Assembly (NCBI GenBank): GCA_020724545.1
Contig: DYGR01000003.1
Location: 1 to 64,000, forward strand
DNA from: Candidatus Methanoperedens nitratireducens
GTDB lineage: Archaea > Halobacteriota > Methanosarcinia > Methanosarcinales > Methanoperedenaceae
Direction: 5' to 3'
Length of the DNA: 64,000 nt
This document shows positions 7,354 to 15,808 of the stretch, one piece after another. Under the pieces are notes generated by a model. That model saw only the letters and a list, made by a program, of their open reading frames with translations, had not been told where the DNA came from and made no database searches. How positions within the stretch are numbered: the stretch's first letter is position 1; each line of letters opens with the position of its first letter. Position numbers and translations under genes: made by a program.

Positions 7354-8376
7354 TTATGCCAGCGCCGCAAGGGCGTCTTTCACCAGATTTTGTTTCTCCA
7401 GCAGGTCAAGCGGAGAGCAGGTTTTTGCTGCTATTACGTCGATGCAGAGCTGCTCGAAATTTGTATCACCTGAACCATTTGAAGCTGCCAGTCCCTTGCC
7501 TATCATTATGCATGCTCTTGTTCCAGGTTTCTGGGCATCTGGCAGTTTCTCTCTCAAGGATCTGACAATACTCACTATCTTTTTGACATCATGTATCGGC
7601 AAGCCGGTATGTTCATGGACGATCCTTACCTCCGTATCAAAACTGTAGTAGTCCATGTATATGCTCACAAGCCTGTCAAGCAGAGCATCCTGGGGTCTGT
7701 GGACTCCTGCATATTCAATGGAATTACTGGTCAGTATCGCTTTGAAATCCGGATGAACCTCAATGTATCTTTCCTCCCCGAACTTGGTGGGAAGTTCAAG
7801 TATCCCTTCTTCAAAAACTGACAGCAGGATATTGTTTGCCTGGGGTTTTGTACGGGAAAACTCATTATATACAAGCGTGTAGCCGTGTTTGCATGCGATG
7901 GCAAGGGGATTATCAACCCAGTCTGCCTTCAGTATATCGCTGCTTTTAAATACATTGTGAATATACTTATCCCTCAGACTTTCCTGCTCTATCTGCGAGT
8001 ATCCGCCTATCAGTTCTGTGGTCGTGACCGATTCATCACCGTTGATCCACACCACAGGTCTTCCCCGTTCTTTTGCTGTATGCATTGCCAGACTTGTCTT
8101 TCCGCAGCCTGTTGGTCCTATCAGGTGCACAGGGTAGCCGGTCGCAAGCCACTGTTTTATCCTCTCGCCCAGCTTTTTTACATCGGGTGCATCAACGAAG
8201 TGATCAACCTCAGGCACAAGATAGGCTGCCTCAATCACTTCAAGCTCTGTTCCATCCATGGACATGGTCACCTGAATCTGTGTCCCTTTGATAGTTAATT
8301 CCTCCATTTTTTCATCTTTTGTTTTGTGAACTGCCTCTCCCCTTACTTTCCTGGGATGTGTTTCTTTATATTTCAT
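7354..8376 (-). CDS. gvpN: Gas vesicle AAA ATPase GvpN
   Basis: It is an AAA+ ATPase of the MoxR-like GvpN type. Walker A is GPTGCGKT (residues 87-94 from the chosen start), followed by a Walker B-like segment (YTLVYNEFSR) and a sensor 1 region (FKAILTSNS). GvpN is thought to drive remodelling during vesicle growth. The ATG at 8376 has GAGG four bases upstream. An upstream GTG at 8412 would add 12 residues. A strong hairpin with a T-run (8415-8450) separates it from the GvpC-like gene, so expression may be set separately. Confidence 0.93.
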   Translation of the reverse strand: MKYKETHPRKVRGEAVHKTKDEKMEELTIKGTQIQVTMSMDGTELEVIEAAYLVPEVDHFVDAPDVKKLGERIKQWLATGYPVHLIGPTGCGKTSLAMHTAKERGRPVVWINGDESVTTTELIGGYSQIEQESLRDKYIHNVFKSSDILKADWVDNPLAIACKHGYTLVYNEFSRTKPQANNILLSVFEEGILELPTKFGEERYIEVHPDFKAILTSNSIEYAGVHRPQDALLDRLVSIYMDYYSFDTEVRIVHEHTGLPIHDVKKIVSIVRSLREKLPDAQKPGTRACIMIGKGLAASNGSGDTNFEQLCIDVIAAKTCSPLDLLEKQNLVKDALAALA

Positions 8377-8411
8377 ATCTCCTCTTTTCGTAACGAAACT
8401 CGATACATGCA

Positions 8412-8450
8412 CACATAAAAAAAATCTCTACTATGGTTTAACCATAGTAG
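8412..8450 (-). terminator. Hairpin plus T8, terminator or attenuator
   Basis: An 11-bp perfect inverted repeat (CTACTATGGTT / AACCATAGTAG, 8428-8450) overlaps the TAA of the GvpC-like gene. On the minus strand it is followed by AGA and eight Ts. This layout could end or reduce transcription after the abundant gvpA-gvpC messages, leaving less for gvpN onwards. It could also be an mRNA-stabilising 3' hairpin. Confidence 0.65.
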
Positions 8451-9133
8451 AAATCTTTTATATAGTTTGTAGTCTCGTTCTGGTATTCTTTGAACCTGGT
8501 TTCCATATTCTCGATACCTTTTTGTATCACTTTGACACCGCTGTGCATCTCGTTTACGCCCTTTTGGAGCTCATCGGTTTTTTTATCGATAGAAGTTTGC
8601 AACTCTTTGATGCCCTTGTGCATCTCTTTAACTCCCATCCCCATCTTTGCTGCGGCTTTTTCATTCTCTTTTATCTGTGCGCCAATGCTTTTCTTAATCT
8701 CATGTGCTCCCTTGCGTATCTCATCAACACCTTTTTGCATCTCCATGGCTTTATTATCCATGTAAGACCGCATATCTTTGATACCATTCTGTATCTCTTT
8801 GACACCTGTCCCGATCACTGCGACTGCCTCTTCATTCTCTTTTATCTGTGCATCTATGGCAGCACGCTTTGCGAGCACACCCTTCTTTCCGATGCTTGGT
8901 TTGGGTTTATCTTTAACAGGTACTTCCATCCTGGGCGCTTCTTCAACTTCAGGTGTTTCTACCTCAGGTTTCGGTATTTCTTTTGCACTTGCTTTCTCTT
9001 CTGCCTTGATTATAGCCTCTGCTAAGTGAACTTTGGTTCCTATGCCGAGCGTCTCTATGCCAAGCTTTTCTGCCATTCCTTCTAATTCCCTGCGCGTGTG
9101 GTTGGCAGCCACCTCTTCTGCTGTCTCTGTCAT
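8438..9133 (-). CDS. GvpC-like repeat protein with SAP-like N-terminus
   Basis: Residues 12-45 look like a SAP/Rho-N helix pair (RRELEGMAEKLGIETLGI). Residues 50-80 are a Pro/Glu linker. Residues 92-210 contain two 57-residue repeats, beginning DAQIKENE at 94 and GAQIKENE at 151. Each repeat holds two G-V-x-E-[IM] helical sub-repeats, and the whole region is probably coiled coil. Its place directly after gvpA and its repetitive helical nature match GvpC, the outer clamp protein. Sequence identity with known GvpC is not claimed. Start ATG at 9133; the stop lies in the hairpin at 8428-8450. Confidence 0.65.
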   Translation of the reverse strand: MTETAEEVAANHTRRELEGMAEKLGIETLGIGTKVHLAEAIIKAEEKASAKEIPKPEVETPEVEEAPRMEVPVKDKPKPSIGKKGVLAKRAAIDAQIKENEEAVAVIGTGVKEIQNGIKDMRSYMDNKAMEMQKGVDEIRKGAHEIKKSIGAQIKENEKAAAKMGMGVKEMHKGIKELQTSIDKKTDELQKGVNEMHSGVKVIQKGIENMETRFKEYQNETTNYIKDFYYG

Positions 9134-9166
9134 AATTTCATACTCCTAAAAATATAGGAGACCTGC

Positions 9167-9394
9167 TTATGCAGGAACTCCTGATGATGCGCCTATAGCA
9201 GCCTGCTCTACTTTCGTTATCTCTTCGGCATAGTGCAGGAATGTATCCACAGATGCGACAACAACTCTTGCCTCAACGGTCAGGATCTCTATCCCGACAA
9301 GGGATACTCTTGCCCATACATCCACGACTACGCCTTTGTCCAGAATCCTGTCAAGCACTTCTGCCAGACTGGATGATTCAGGTCCATGTGCCAT
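9167..9394 (-). CDS. gvpA: Major gas vesicle protein GvpA, copy 1
   Basis: This 75-residue protein has the full GvpA layout: [20 protein letters not shown], then [19 protein letters not shown] and [11 protein letters not shown]. GvpA polymerises into the rib-like vesicle wall. It differs from the upstream copy only at residue 2 and near the C-terminus (GASSGVPA against GAAPGVSA). A GGAGG ribosome site precedes the ATG. The spacing from the upstream copy is 40 bases. Confidence 0.96.
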   Translation of the reverse strand: MAHGPESSSLAEVLDRILDKGVVVDVWARVSLVGIEILTVEARVVVASVDTFLHYAEEITKVEQAAIGASSGVPA

Positions 9395-9434
9395 TTTATT
9401 TCCTCCTTGTTTTATTCAGGTTCAGGAATCCTGC

Positions 9435-9662
9435 TTATGCAGAAACACCTGGTGCTGCGCCTATAGCAGCCTGTTCTACTTTCGTTATCTCTTCAGCATA
9501 GTGCAGGAATGTATCTACAGATGCAACAACTACTCTTGCCTCAACAGTCAGAATCTCTATCCCGACAAGGGATACTCTTGCCCATACATCCACTACTACG
9601 CCTTTGTCCAGAATCCTGTCAAGCACTTCTGCCAGACTGGATGATTCAGGTCCATGTGTCAT
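9435..9662 (-). CDS. gvpA: Major gas vesicle protein GvpA, copy 2 (promoter-proximal)
   Basis: This is the first gene of the gvp operon, nearly identical to the copy at 9167-9394 in both protein and DNA, so the pair is a recent tandem duplication or is kept alike by conversion. GvpA is the main wall protein. AGAGGTG lies eight bases before the ATG. The likely TATA box at 9741-9750 would give a leader of about 50 bases. Confidence 0.96.
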   Translation of the reverse strand: MTHGPESSSLAEVLDRILDKGVVVDVWARVSLVGIEILTVEARVVVASVDTFLHYAEEITKVEQAAIGAAPGVSA

Positions 9663-9740
9663 TTTATTTCACCTCTTATTTTATTTCTTTCTCCCGATGA
9701 TATCGAGGAGTGTGATGCAATTACAACTTTAGTTTCTGGC

Positions 9741-9750
9741 ATAAAATAAC
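9741..9750 (-). promoter_or_regulatory. Candidate TATA box of the gvp operon
   Basis: On the minus strand GTTATTTTAT is preceded by a purine-rich GATGGAAG stretch like a BRE. It lies about 80 bases before the gvpA2 ATG, immediately downstream of the repeated TTTCAAA/TTTCGAAA sites. Start of transcription would fall near 9715. Confidence 0.45.
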
Positions 9751-9758
9751 CTTCCATC

Positions 9759-9810
9759 TTTCAAATTTTATTTCGAAACTTGTTTCAAATTCTGTTTCAA
9801 AATTCGAAAC
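9759..9810. promoter_or_regulatory. Repeated operator-like sites in the gvpA/receiver divergent region
   Basis: Four related boxes are packed in 52 bases: TTTCAAATT (9759-9767), ATTTCGAAACT (9770-9780), GTTTCAAATT (9782-9791) and GTTTCAAAATTCGAAAC (9794-9810). The last is a near-palindrome. They lie just upstream of the gvp TATA box and within 50 bases of the divergent receiver gene, so one regulator could act on both. The regulator may be the PadR/MEDS protein of the operon; this is inference. Confidence 0.55.
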
Positions 9811-9841
9811 TTAACAAATCATAAATCAAAACAATGCCATT

Positions 9842-10228
9842 GTGTTTAATATGATGAGAAGAACAAAACTTCTTATAGTAGATGATGCTCCATATGTGCT
9901 TAAAGCACTTCGGGACACGCTGGGGGCACATGGCTATGAAGTACATCAGGCAGTAAATGGAGAAGAAGCGGTGACCATGTACAGGAAAGTGATCCCTGAC
10001 GTGGTGCTTATGGACATCCTGATGCCGAAGATGGACGGTGTTAGTGCTACCAGAAGCATACTTGAGTATGATCCCCATGCAAAGATAATCGTGGTAACAG
10101 CAGTGGGAAAGCGTGGGCTTGAGAAAGATTGCATTGAAGCAGGGGCAAAGGGATTTATTATGAAGCCTTTTAAGACAAAGGATTTGATGAACACTATTAA
10201 TTCGCTGGGTAAAAATGAAAGGAATTGA
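9842..10228 (+). CDS. CheY-like response regulator
   Basis: It is a single receiver domain: Asp14-Asp15 acidic pair, phosphoacceptor Asp58 (VVLMDILMP), Thr in VVTAVG and Lys in IMKPFK. There is no output domain. An inner ATG at 9854 (MRRTK) is an equally good start. The stop overlaps the kinase start by 14 bases. It is divergent from the gvp operon and may carry a signal to buoyancy control. Confidence 0.9.
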   Translation: MFNMMRRTKLLIVDDAPYVLKALRDTLGAHGYEVHQAVNGEEAVTMYRKVIPDVVLMDILMPKMDGVSATRSILEYDPHAKIIVVTAVGKRGLEKDCIEAGAKGFIMKPFKTKDLMNTINSLGKNERN

Positions 10229-11351
10229 AGCTGTAAGGGCATACCAGGAGGAAATTATAGAGCCCATACCGAGTTCTATTATTGTCCTGGATAAGGGGCT
10301 GAAGATATTGTATGCAAATAGGAACTACTATATAAAATCAGGTAAAAAGGAAAGGGAAGTGGTGGGTGAGCGGCTTGAGAGGTTTTTCTCTTCAATGTTG
10401 ATTGAAAAAACCAGAGTAGATGAAAAAATAAGGCAGGTATTCGATACTGGTATCCCTTTCAGCGGGGGACAGCTCAAGTACCCAGGAGGGCTATTCTTTT
10501 TTTATAAAATACACCCCCTGAAAGAAGCTGATGCAAGTATAAGAAAAGTGGTGCTTTTGATGGAGGACATTACCGAACTTACCCGACTTGAAGAAGAGCT
10601 TCGTGATTCCTATGTGAGGCTTGAGAATGCGTATGCTGAACTCAAGGAAGAGGATGAGGCAAAATCAGATTTTATCTCAACAGCCTCGCACGAGCTTCGA
10701 ACTCCTCTTACAGTGATAAACAGCTACCTTGAGATGTTCGAGGACGGCATGCTGGGTGAGCTTACAGAGAATCAGCGCGAGAAGCTTGCTATCATGCGCT
10801 CCCAGACAGACCATATGATAAGATTAGTAGAGGATATGCTTGATACCTTAAGGCTGGAGTCAAGGAAATTCAAGATTCAAAAGTATCCCCTGAGACTGGA
10901 GATGATTGCGAAAAGTGCAGTAGAGGAGGTGAGCAAGCTTGCAGACCTTAAGGAACAGATTATGTCATTAAAGATAAACGGTGGGCTGCCTGAGATCGAA
11001 GGAGATGCGCAGCGTATAAAGCAGGTATTCAACAACCTGCTCACCAATGCTATCAAATATACCCCGAACAAGGGAAGGATAGACATAGAAATAAAAGATG
11101 AGACCTGGGATTTACTTGTTTCGGTCTCAGACACGGGTGTAGGAATACCCAAAGGAGAGCAAGATAAAATATTCGAAAAATTCTATACCGTAGGTGGAAC
11201 ATCCTTTACAAGAGAATCGGAGAGAATGGGTCTCGGGCTCACAATCGCTAAAGGAATAGTGGAGGCACATGGCGGTAAAATATGGGTGGAGAGCGAATTG
11301 AATAAAGGGAGTACTTTTTATTTCACACTTCCGAAAGGTGATTATGTATAA
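10215..11351 (+). CDS. PAS-domain sensor histidine kinase
   Basis: Residues 14-120 form a PAS domain and residues 125-150 a coiled coil. A HisKA domain carries His159 ([11 protein letters not shown]), and a HATPase domain has the [13 protein letters not shown]-box and [10 protein letters not shown]. There are no membrane spans, so it senses an internal cue. It probably phosphorylates the receiver encoded just upstream. Its stop overlaps the DUF835 gene by 14 bases. Confidence 0.93.
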   Translation: MKGIEAVRAYQEEIIEPIPSSIIVLDKGLKILYANRNYYIKSGKKEREVVGERLERFFSSMLIEKTRVDEKIRQVFDTGIPFSGGQLKYPGGLFFFYKIHPLKEADASIRKVVLLMEDITELTRLEEELRDSYVRLENAYAELKEEDEAKSDFISTASHELRTPLTVINSYLEMFEDGMLGELTENQREKLAIMRSQTDHMIRLVEDMLDTLRLESRKFKIQKYPLRLEMIAKSAVEEVSKLADLKEQIMSLKINGGLPEIEGDAQRIKQVFNNLLTNAIKYTPNKGRIDIEIKDETWDLLVSVSDTGVGIPKGEQDKIFEKFYTVGGTSFTRESERMGLGLTIAKGIVEAHGGKIWVESELNKGSTFYFTLPKGDYV

Positions 11352-11982
11352 TATCTTTAAGAGAAAGCTGAAAGTGCTTCCTGTCACTGAGCCTGTAGCA
11401 AATTTCGATGGCGCAAGATTGAAAAGAGGGAGGAGCTATTTAATGAAAGAGCCAAAACCTGAGGTTGCCTTTGAGATTTTTACATCCATGGTAAAGGGCA
11501 TATGCGCAGAATGCGCTCGAACAGAAGTTTTTCCCTGCGAGAGTATAGGATGCGGAGAATGTACTTTGCTCTGCCCATGCAAACACTGCGAGCACACCAG
11601 GGCACAGGGATTGTGTTTTACAATGGACTCACCCAGAGAGACGAGGCAGATATATCTTCTGCAAATAACGCCAATTTTCTGGATAAGTAAATATGGAAAT
11701 GATTCAGTAAGTCCTTACAACCTTGAGCTGATGGCGAGCATGATATATGAGTTCCTGAGGAGAAGTAAAAACCCTGTTGTATTGCTTGATGGCGTAGAAT
11801 ACCTGATTACCATAAATGGTTTTACCCCGGTTTTAAAATTTTTACATGATATATGGGAATGGGTTATTTTATACGAGGCAATATTTATCTTGCCGGTCAG
11901 CCCTGCGGCTCTTGAGGGAAGGGAGCTTGCACTTATTGAAAGAAATATGCAGCAGGTAGATATGCCTGCATTGAATCTATAG
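11338..11982 (+). CDS. DUF835 protein with Cys-rich segment
   Basis: Residues 55-85 carry eight or so Cys in close pairs ([27 protein letters not shown]), likely a metal site. Residues 100-214 match the DUF835 pattern seen in archaeal sensor proteins ([16 protein letters not shown] and [18 protein letters not shown]). DUF835 proteins accompany archaeal kinases and KaiC-like genes; function is unknown. It is the third gene of the operon begun at 9842. It ends convergently with the gene at 12028. Confidence 0.8.
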   Translation: MIMYNIFKRKLKVLPVTEPVANFDGARLKRGRSYLMKEPKPEVAFEIFTSMVKGICAECARTEVFPCESIGCGECTLLCPCKHCEHTRAQGLCFTMDSPRETRQIYLLQITPIFWISKYGNDSVSPYNLELMASMIYEFLRRSKNPVVLLDGVEYLITINGFTPVLKFLHDIWEWVILYEAIFILPVSPAALEGRELALIERNMQQVDMPALNL

Positions 11983-12027
11983 TATATATTGCTATTGCAA
12001 TTAGGTACTGGTCGTACAGGTTTAAGC

Positions 12028-12723
12028 TTAATAAACCGATCCCAGTATAGAGAGGCCTTCCTTTCCCACGATTATCTGGTGTTTTTCCATACTGTGATGA
12101 GTACCGCGCATCTTTCTTATCTGGATATATCTCTTAACATTCTCTTTATCCTCGACCATCCCGAGTTCTATTATGCCGTCAGCAAGAAAATACTCCGGCC
12201 GCTCTGTACAATCAATATAATGACTATCAAAAGAGCATTTCTCTAAGATAAGAAATGAAGTCAGGTTTTTATCTCTCAGCATTGTAAAAAAGTGATACAT
12301 TTTTTTCCTAAGATTAATCTGGCTTGATACCGAATATAATGCGTTCAGTGAGTCAAGAGCAAAAACTGTAAAGCTTTCGTATTTTTCCTTATAATAATCT
12401 ACCAGACCCTCAGTGACCTTTATCATGTCGAGTTCTTCTTTTTCCCATTCAAGTCTTACATCCCTGTAATCGAAAACATGCAGTTCATCTAATTTTTTGA
12501 TTCCAAGACTTCTCATATTCCGAAGCAGGCTCTCCTCAGTCTCTTCCAGGGTCGCATACAGACCATGCTCATTGCTGCCTGCAAGATAATTAGAGACAAT
12601 ATTGAAGACAAATCCAGATTTCAAAGCCCCCTCTCTCCCGCTTACAAGTATCACTGAACCTCCTGGTATGTCATCCTCGTTATTAAATAATTTGTCCAGG
12701 CCTGTGATAGAGTTTTTAAACAT
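12028..12723 (-). CDS. KaiC-like ATPase with altered Walker A (GvpD-like)
   Basis: The fold is that of a single KaiC/RadA-type domain: SITGLDKLF start, P-loop position 29-36 reading GREGALKS, and a Walker B-like strand FTVFALDSLNAL. The P-loop has Leu in place of the invariant Gly before Lys, so ATP binding is doubtful. Haloarchaeal GvpD is a KaiC-like regulator that pairs with a DNA-binding protein. Here the gene overlaps a PadR gene by eight bases, an analogous pair. Sequence equivalence to GvpD is not shown. Confidence 0.7.
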   Translation of the reverse strand: MFKNSITGLDKLFNNEDDIPGGSVILVSGREGALKSGFVFNIVSNYLAGSNEHGLYATLEETEESLLRNMRSLGIKKLDELHVFDYRDVRLEWEKEELDMIKVTEGLVDYYKEKYESFTVFALDSLNALYSVSSQINLRKKMYHFFTMLRDKNLTSFLILEKCSFDSHYIDCTERPEYFLADGIIELGMVEDKENVKRYIQIRKMRGTHHSMEKHQIIVGKEGLSILGSVY

Positions 12724-13126
12724 AAAGAAATTCTTTCTTGATTGAATTCAAAATATACTCCTCTGCCCTGATAAATGAATCTATCTTCTCCTCGATAATC
12801 TTCTTCCCCTCTTGAGTAGATGAATATATTTTTGTTCTCATATCACCTTTCATAAATCCGATCTTTAAGATACCCTCTTCTTTAAGGGAGTATAAAAACG
12901 GGTAAATTGTTCCTTGACTTAATAAAACATTGTATTTTTTAAAAATCTCCTTTATCAGGTCGTAGCCGCACATAGGCCTTTCATATAGCAGTGAAAGTAC
13001 AATAATTTCCAGATGGCTTTTAACAATACTCTCTATATGTGGATTCGTATCTAATACTGGAAGCTCCAATTCCAGTACTTTTTGATTATCCTCTGTCATT
13101 TTTATAAATTCGGTCTCCATTTTCAT
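12716..13126 (-). CDS. PadR-family transcriptional regulator
   Basis: The 136-residue protein has a PadR winged helix: MCGYDLIKEIFKKYNVLLSQ, then GTIYPFLYSLKEEGILK. It closely parallels the PadR half of the regulator in the gvp operon (6106-6969). GGAGG lies six bases before the ATG. It is cotranscribed with the KaiC-like gene that follows. Its promoter carries the box shared with two other units (13254-13267). Confidence 0.9.
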   Translation of the reverse strand: MKMETEFIKMTEDNQKVLELELPVLDTNPHIESIVKSHLEIIVLSLLYERPMCGYDLIKEIFKKYNVLLSQGTIYPFLYSLKEEGILKIGFMKGDMRTKIYSSTQEGKKIIEEKIDSFIRAEEYILNSIKKEFLYV

Positions 13127-13244
13127 ATTTATCCTCCATTTTCTTACGACATGAGCTGGCCGCCGTGTCTAGTCCAGGCCTTGTACACCTTGCTCCTTAA
13201 GATGATATTTTATAATTATCATAATGGTGATTATACACAACTAT

Positions 13245-14015
13245 TTATATCTTGTTGCTACTGATGTCATAAAAACCCCGAAATACCACCACTATACCAA
13301 TGATATTACCTCTGTCATCTCTGATGGGGTCACTGCTGGCATTAATTAATGTTCTTCTTCCATCCTTAGCTATCAATACAGTTTGATCTGCCTCAATGAG
13401 ACCATCACCTTCCCTGGCTGGCCTCATTAGGGAATCCTGTATGCTCTGTTTTTCACTTATAATATTAAATACATCTCTCAGAGGCTTCCCTTTCGCCTCA
13501 TCAATTTTCCACCCTGTCATTGACTGTGAGACAGGATTCATGAATACAACGCAACCTTTTGAATCTGTGGCTATCACTGCATCACTGATACTCTTGAGCG
13601 TAACTGAGAACCATTCTCTGCTCTCTTTTAATTTCTTTTCCATTCTGTGTTTGAAAAGAGCGATCTCAATTGTAATGTATAATTCTCTTTCTTTGAAAGG
13701 TTTTACGATATATCCAAACGGCTCTGTTATTTTCGCCCTTTTAAATGTTTTTTCATCCGAGTAAGCACTCAGATATACAACAGGGATATTGAAACGGCTG
13801 TATATCTGCTCAGCAGCTTCAATTCCATCCATTCCGTCCTTTAGTATAATATCCATCATCACCAGATCAGGATTTGTCTCTTCCGCCTTTTTAACAGCCA
13901 TGTCCCCTGTAGATGCTATTGCAGGAACAACGTATCCCAGATTATGCAGGCATGCCCGTATATCTTCGGCAATGATGCTTTCATCCTCAACGACCAGTAT
14001 CTTTTTTTTTGTCAT
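13245..14015 (-). CDS. Response regulator with PAS domain
   Basis: Residues 1-120 are a receiver (LVVEDE start, phosphoacceptor Asp55 in LVMMDIIL, Lys in IVKPFKE). Residues 130-250 are a PAS domain (MNPVSQSMTGWKIDEAKG). There is no kinase or DNA-binding part. It overlaps the histidine kinase gene by four bases and is probably its partner. The likely output is protein-protein signalling. Confidence 0.9.
   Translation of the reverse strand: MTKKKILVVEDESIIAEDIRACLHNLGYVVPAIASTGDMAVKKAEETNPDLVMMDIILKDGMDGIEAAEQIYSRFNIPVVYLSAYSDEKTFKRAKITEPFGYIVKPFKERELYITIEIALFKHRMEKKLKESREWFSVTLKSISDAVIATDSKGCVVFMNPVSQSMTGWKIDEAKGKPLRDVFNIISEKQSIQDSLMRPAREGDGLIEADQTVLIAKDGRRTLINASSDPIRDDRGNIIGIVVVFRGFYDISSNKI
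13254..13267 (-). promoter_or_regulatory. Shared promoter box, copy 3 (ACATCAGTAGCAAC)
   Basis: On the minus strand ACATCAGTAGCAAC is followed by a TATA-like GATATAAATAG and then TTGTGTATAAT. It stands upstream of the PadR/KaiC-like operon and inside the 3' end of the receiver-PAS gene. Nearly the same 14 bases precede the genes at 17510 and 18308. Confidence 0.55.
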
Positions 14016-15808
14016 GATCTCACAGCTCTAAATTTTATATGAAATTCAGTACCTGCGCTTTGATTCAGGCTGATTTCACCTTGAAGCTGGTTCTCTACTA
14101 ATATAATAACCAGGTGCAGTCCAAACGATTTTGTTTTCCTGAAATCCAAATTTTCTGCAATCCCGACACCGTTATCACTGACTATAAGTTCGATCTCATT
14201 TACATTCAATGAGCGAAAAGTTATTTTAATCTCACCCTTTCTTCCATCTGGAAATGCATATTTTATAGAGTTTGTAACCAGTTCATTGATTATCAATCCG
14301 CATGGAATGGCTGAATCGATCCCGAGCGAAATGTCATTAACATTTATACTTGATGTGATGTTGCCTGCATTGGATTCATAGGACTGAAACAGGCCGTTTA
14401 CTATATCCCTGATATATTCATTGAGATCGATTTTTGCCAGGTCTCTGGATATATAGAGTTTCTCATGTATGAGAGACATCGACATTATCCTGTTCTGGCT
14501 TTCTTTGAACATGTCAATATATCTTTTTTCATCAATATATTCGGACTGAAGCCTTAGCAGACTTGAGATGATTTGCATATTGTTCTTAACCCTGTGATGA
14601 ATCTCCCTCAAAAGTACTTCTTTTTCTCTTAGAGATGCCTTGATTTGTTCATCTGCTTTTTTGCGCTCAGTTATGTCCCTGACAACAGAATGTACCTCCA
14701 GCTTGCCCATGTGGGCGTAAGGGATCGCCATTACCTCCACATCCACTGGTGTGCCATCGAGCCTCATGAACTTTTCCTCAATCAGCGGTACCGCCTTTCC
14801 TTCTTTCTCCATCCTGAGGCGCTCATTGACGATTTCGCGATAATCAGGGTGTATTATATCCATTAGTGGTTTTCCAATGAGTTCCTGTGGGTTTGAGGCG
14901 CCCAGAATTTTTGCTGCTGTTGTATTGACAAAAACAAGTTCATGTAAGTTGTGGACAATTGTCCCATCCGGAGAGTATTCCACAAGACGGCGGTAGCGTT
15001 CCTCGCTTTCCTTTAACGCTTTTTTATTTGTCGCAACCTGCTTTTCATAGGGCTGCTCTATTGATGATTTGAATATAGAAAAGTATAAAAAATAGAAACC
15101 CGCTGCTCTGAGCAGATGCTCTGAATAATTACTAAAAAAGTAGGCAGAATTACTAAAAACTATGATAATAAAACCGTATATCAGGCAGATCAGGTTCTTC
15201 TGTCCTGTTTCTCTGAGCCTTCCTGTATACAGGTAGCTTGCATATAGAATAATGACTCCTGCTATAAGTATCGAAGATATCATTATAGCAGAAGGGCTGC
15301 CATCCGGGTAGTACATTGCAGGTAGATTATCAGGATAAAATAATACCGTGGTAAGGAATATTACAGATAAAACGACCGCAGAAACAAACAGGACAGGCTT
15401 GTTAATCAGGCCGGGGAGCGTGTCTTTATAGATATATACACTGGCAAGGAACAGCAGGGCGGAAATGAGCATTGCCCCGCTCCAGAAAATAGCAACCTTC
15501 TGTGGGGAATTGGATGTGATAAATGCAGGCATAAATGGAAGAGAAAGCAAATGGTACAGGCCAAAAAGTCCGATAACAAGAAAAGTCATACCCATGAAAA
15601 GAGAATGGTTATCCTTATTTTTATTGTATGCAAACCATGTCATCGCAAAGATCGAGAACGACATGACAAGAGGTAAAAGCTCAGTGGTAATCTCTAAATA
15701 ATCACCAAATATACTGGAAACATTTCTAAAAGATTCAAGGATGTACCCTATTAAGAATACTGGTACAATGATTGATAATACTCTTAAAGCAAAACTCATT
15801 CCAGTCAT
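14012..15808 (-). CDS. Membrane histidine kinase (MASE3-like, PAS, HisKA_2)
   Basis: Residues 1-250 contain about seven membrane spans in a MASE3-like sensor. Residues 265-385 are a PAS domain. Residues 395-480 are a HisKA_2 domain with His404-His405 in LREIHHRVKNN. The rest is a HATPase domain (NELVTNSIKYAFP, DNGVGI). Such kinases are common in methanogens. It follows the RHH gene by one base and overlaps the receiver-PAS gene, forming a three-gene operon. Confidence 0.93.
   Translation of the reverse strand: MTGMSFALRVLSIIVPVFLIGYILESFRNVSSIFGDYLEITTELLPLVMSFSIFAMTWFAYNKNKDNHSLFMGMTFLVIGLFGLYHLLSLPFMPAFITSNSPQKVAIFWSGAMLISALLFLASVYIYKDTLPGLINKPVLFVSAVVLSVIFLTTVLFYPDNLPAMYYPDGSPSAIMISSILIAGVIILYASYLYTGRLRETGQKNLICLIYGFIIIVFSNSAYFFSNYSEHLLRAAGFYFLYFSIFKSSIEQPYEKQVATNKKALKESEERYRRLVEYSPDGTIVHNLHELVFVNTTAAKILGASNPQELIGKPLMDIIHPDYREIVNERLRMEKEGKAVPLIEEKFMRLDGTPVDVEVMAIPYAHMGKLEVHSVVRDITERKKADEQIKASLREKEVLLREIHHRVKNNMQIISSLLRLQSEYIDEKRYIDMFKESQNRIMSMSLIHEKLYISRDLAKIDLNEYIRDIVNGLFQSYESNAGNITSSINVNDISLGIDSAIPCGLIINELVTNSIKYAFPDGRKGEIKITFRSLNVNEIELIVSDNGVGIAENLDFRKTKSFGLHLVIILVENQLQGEISLNQSAGTEFHIKFRAVRS

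Noticed and set aside
12028-12723. Naming the KaiC-like gene gvpD
   Set aside because: Analogy by fold and PadR pairing only; the P-loop is altered and it lies outside the gvp operon.
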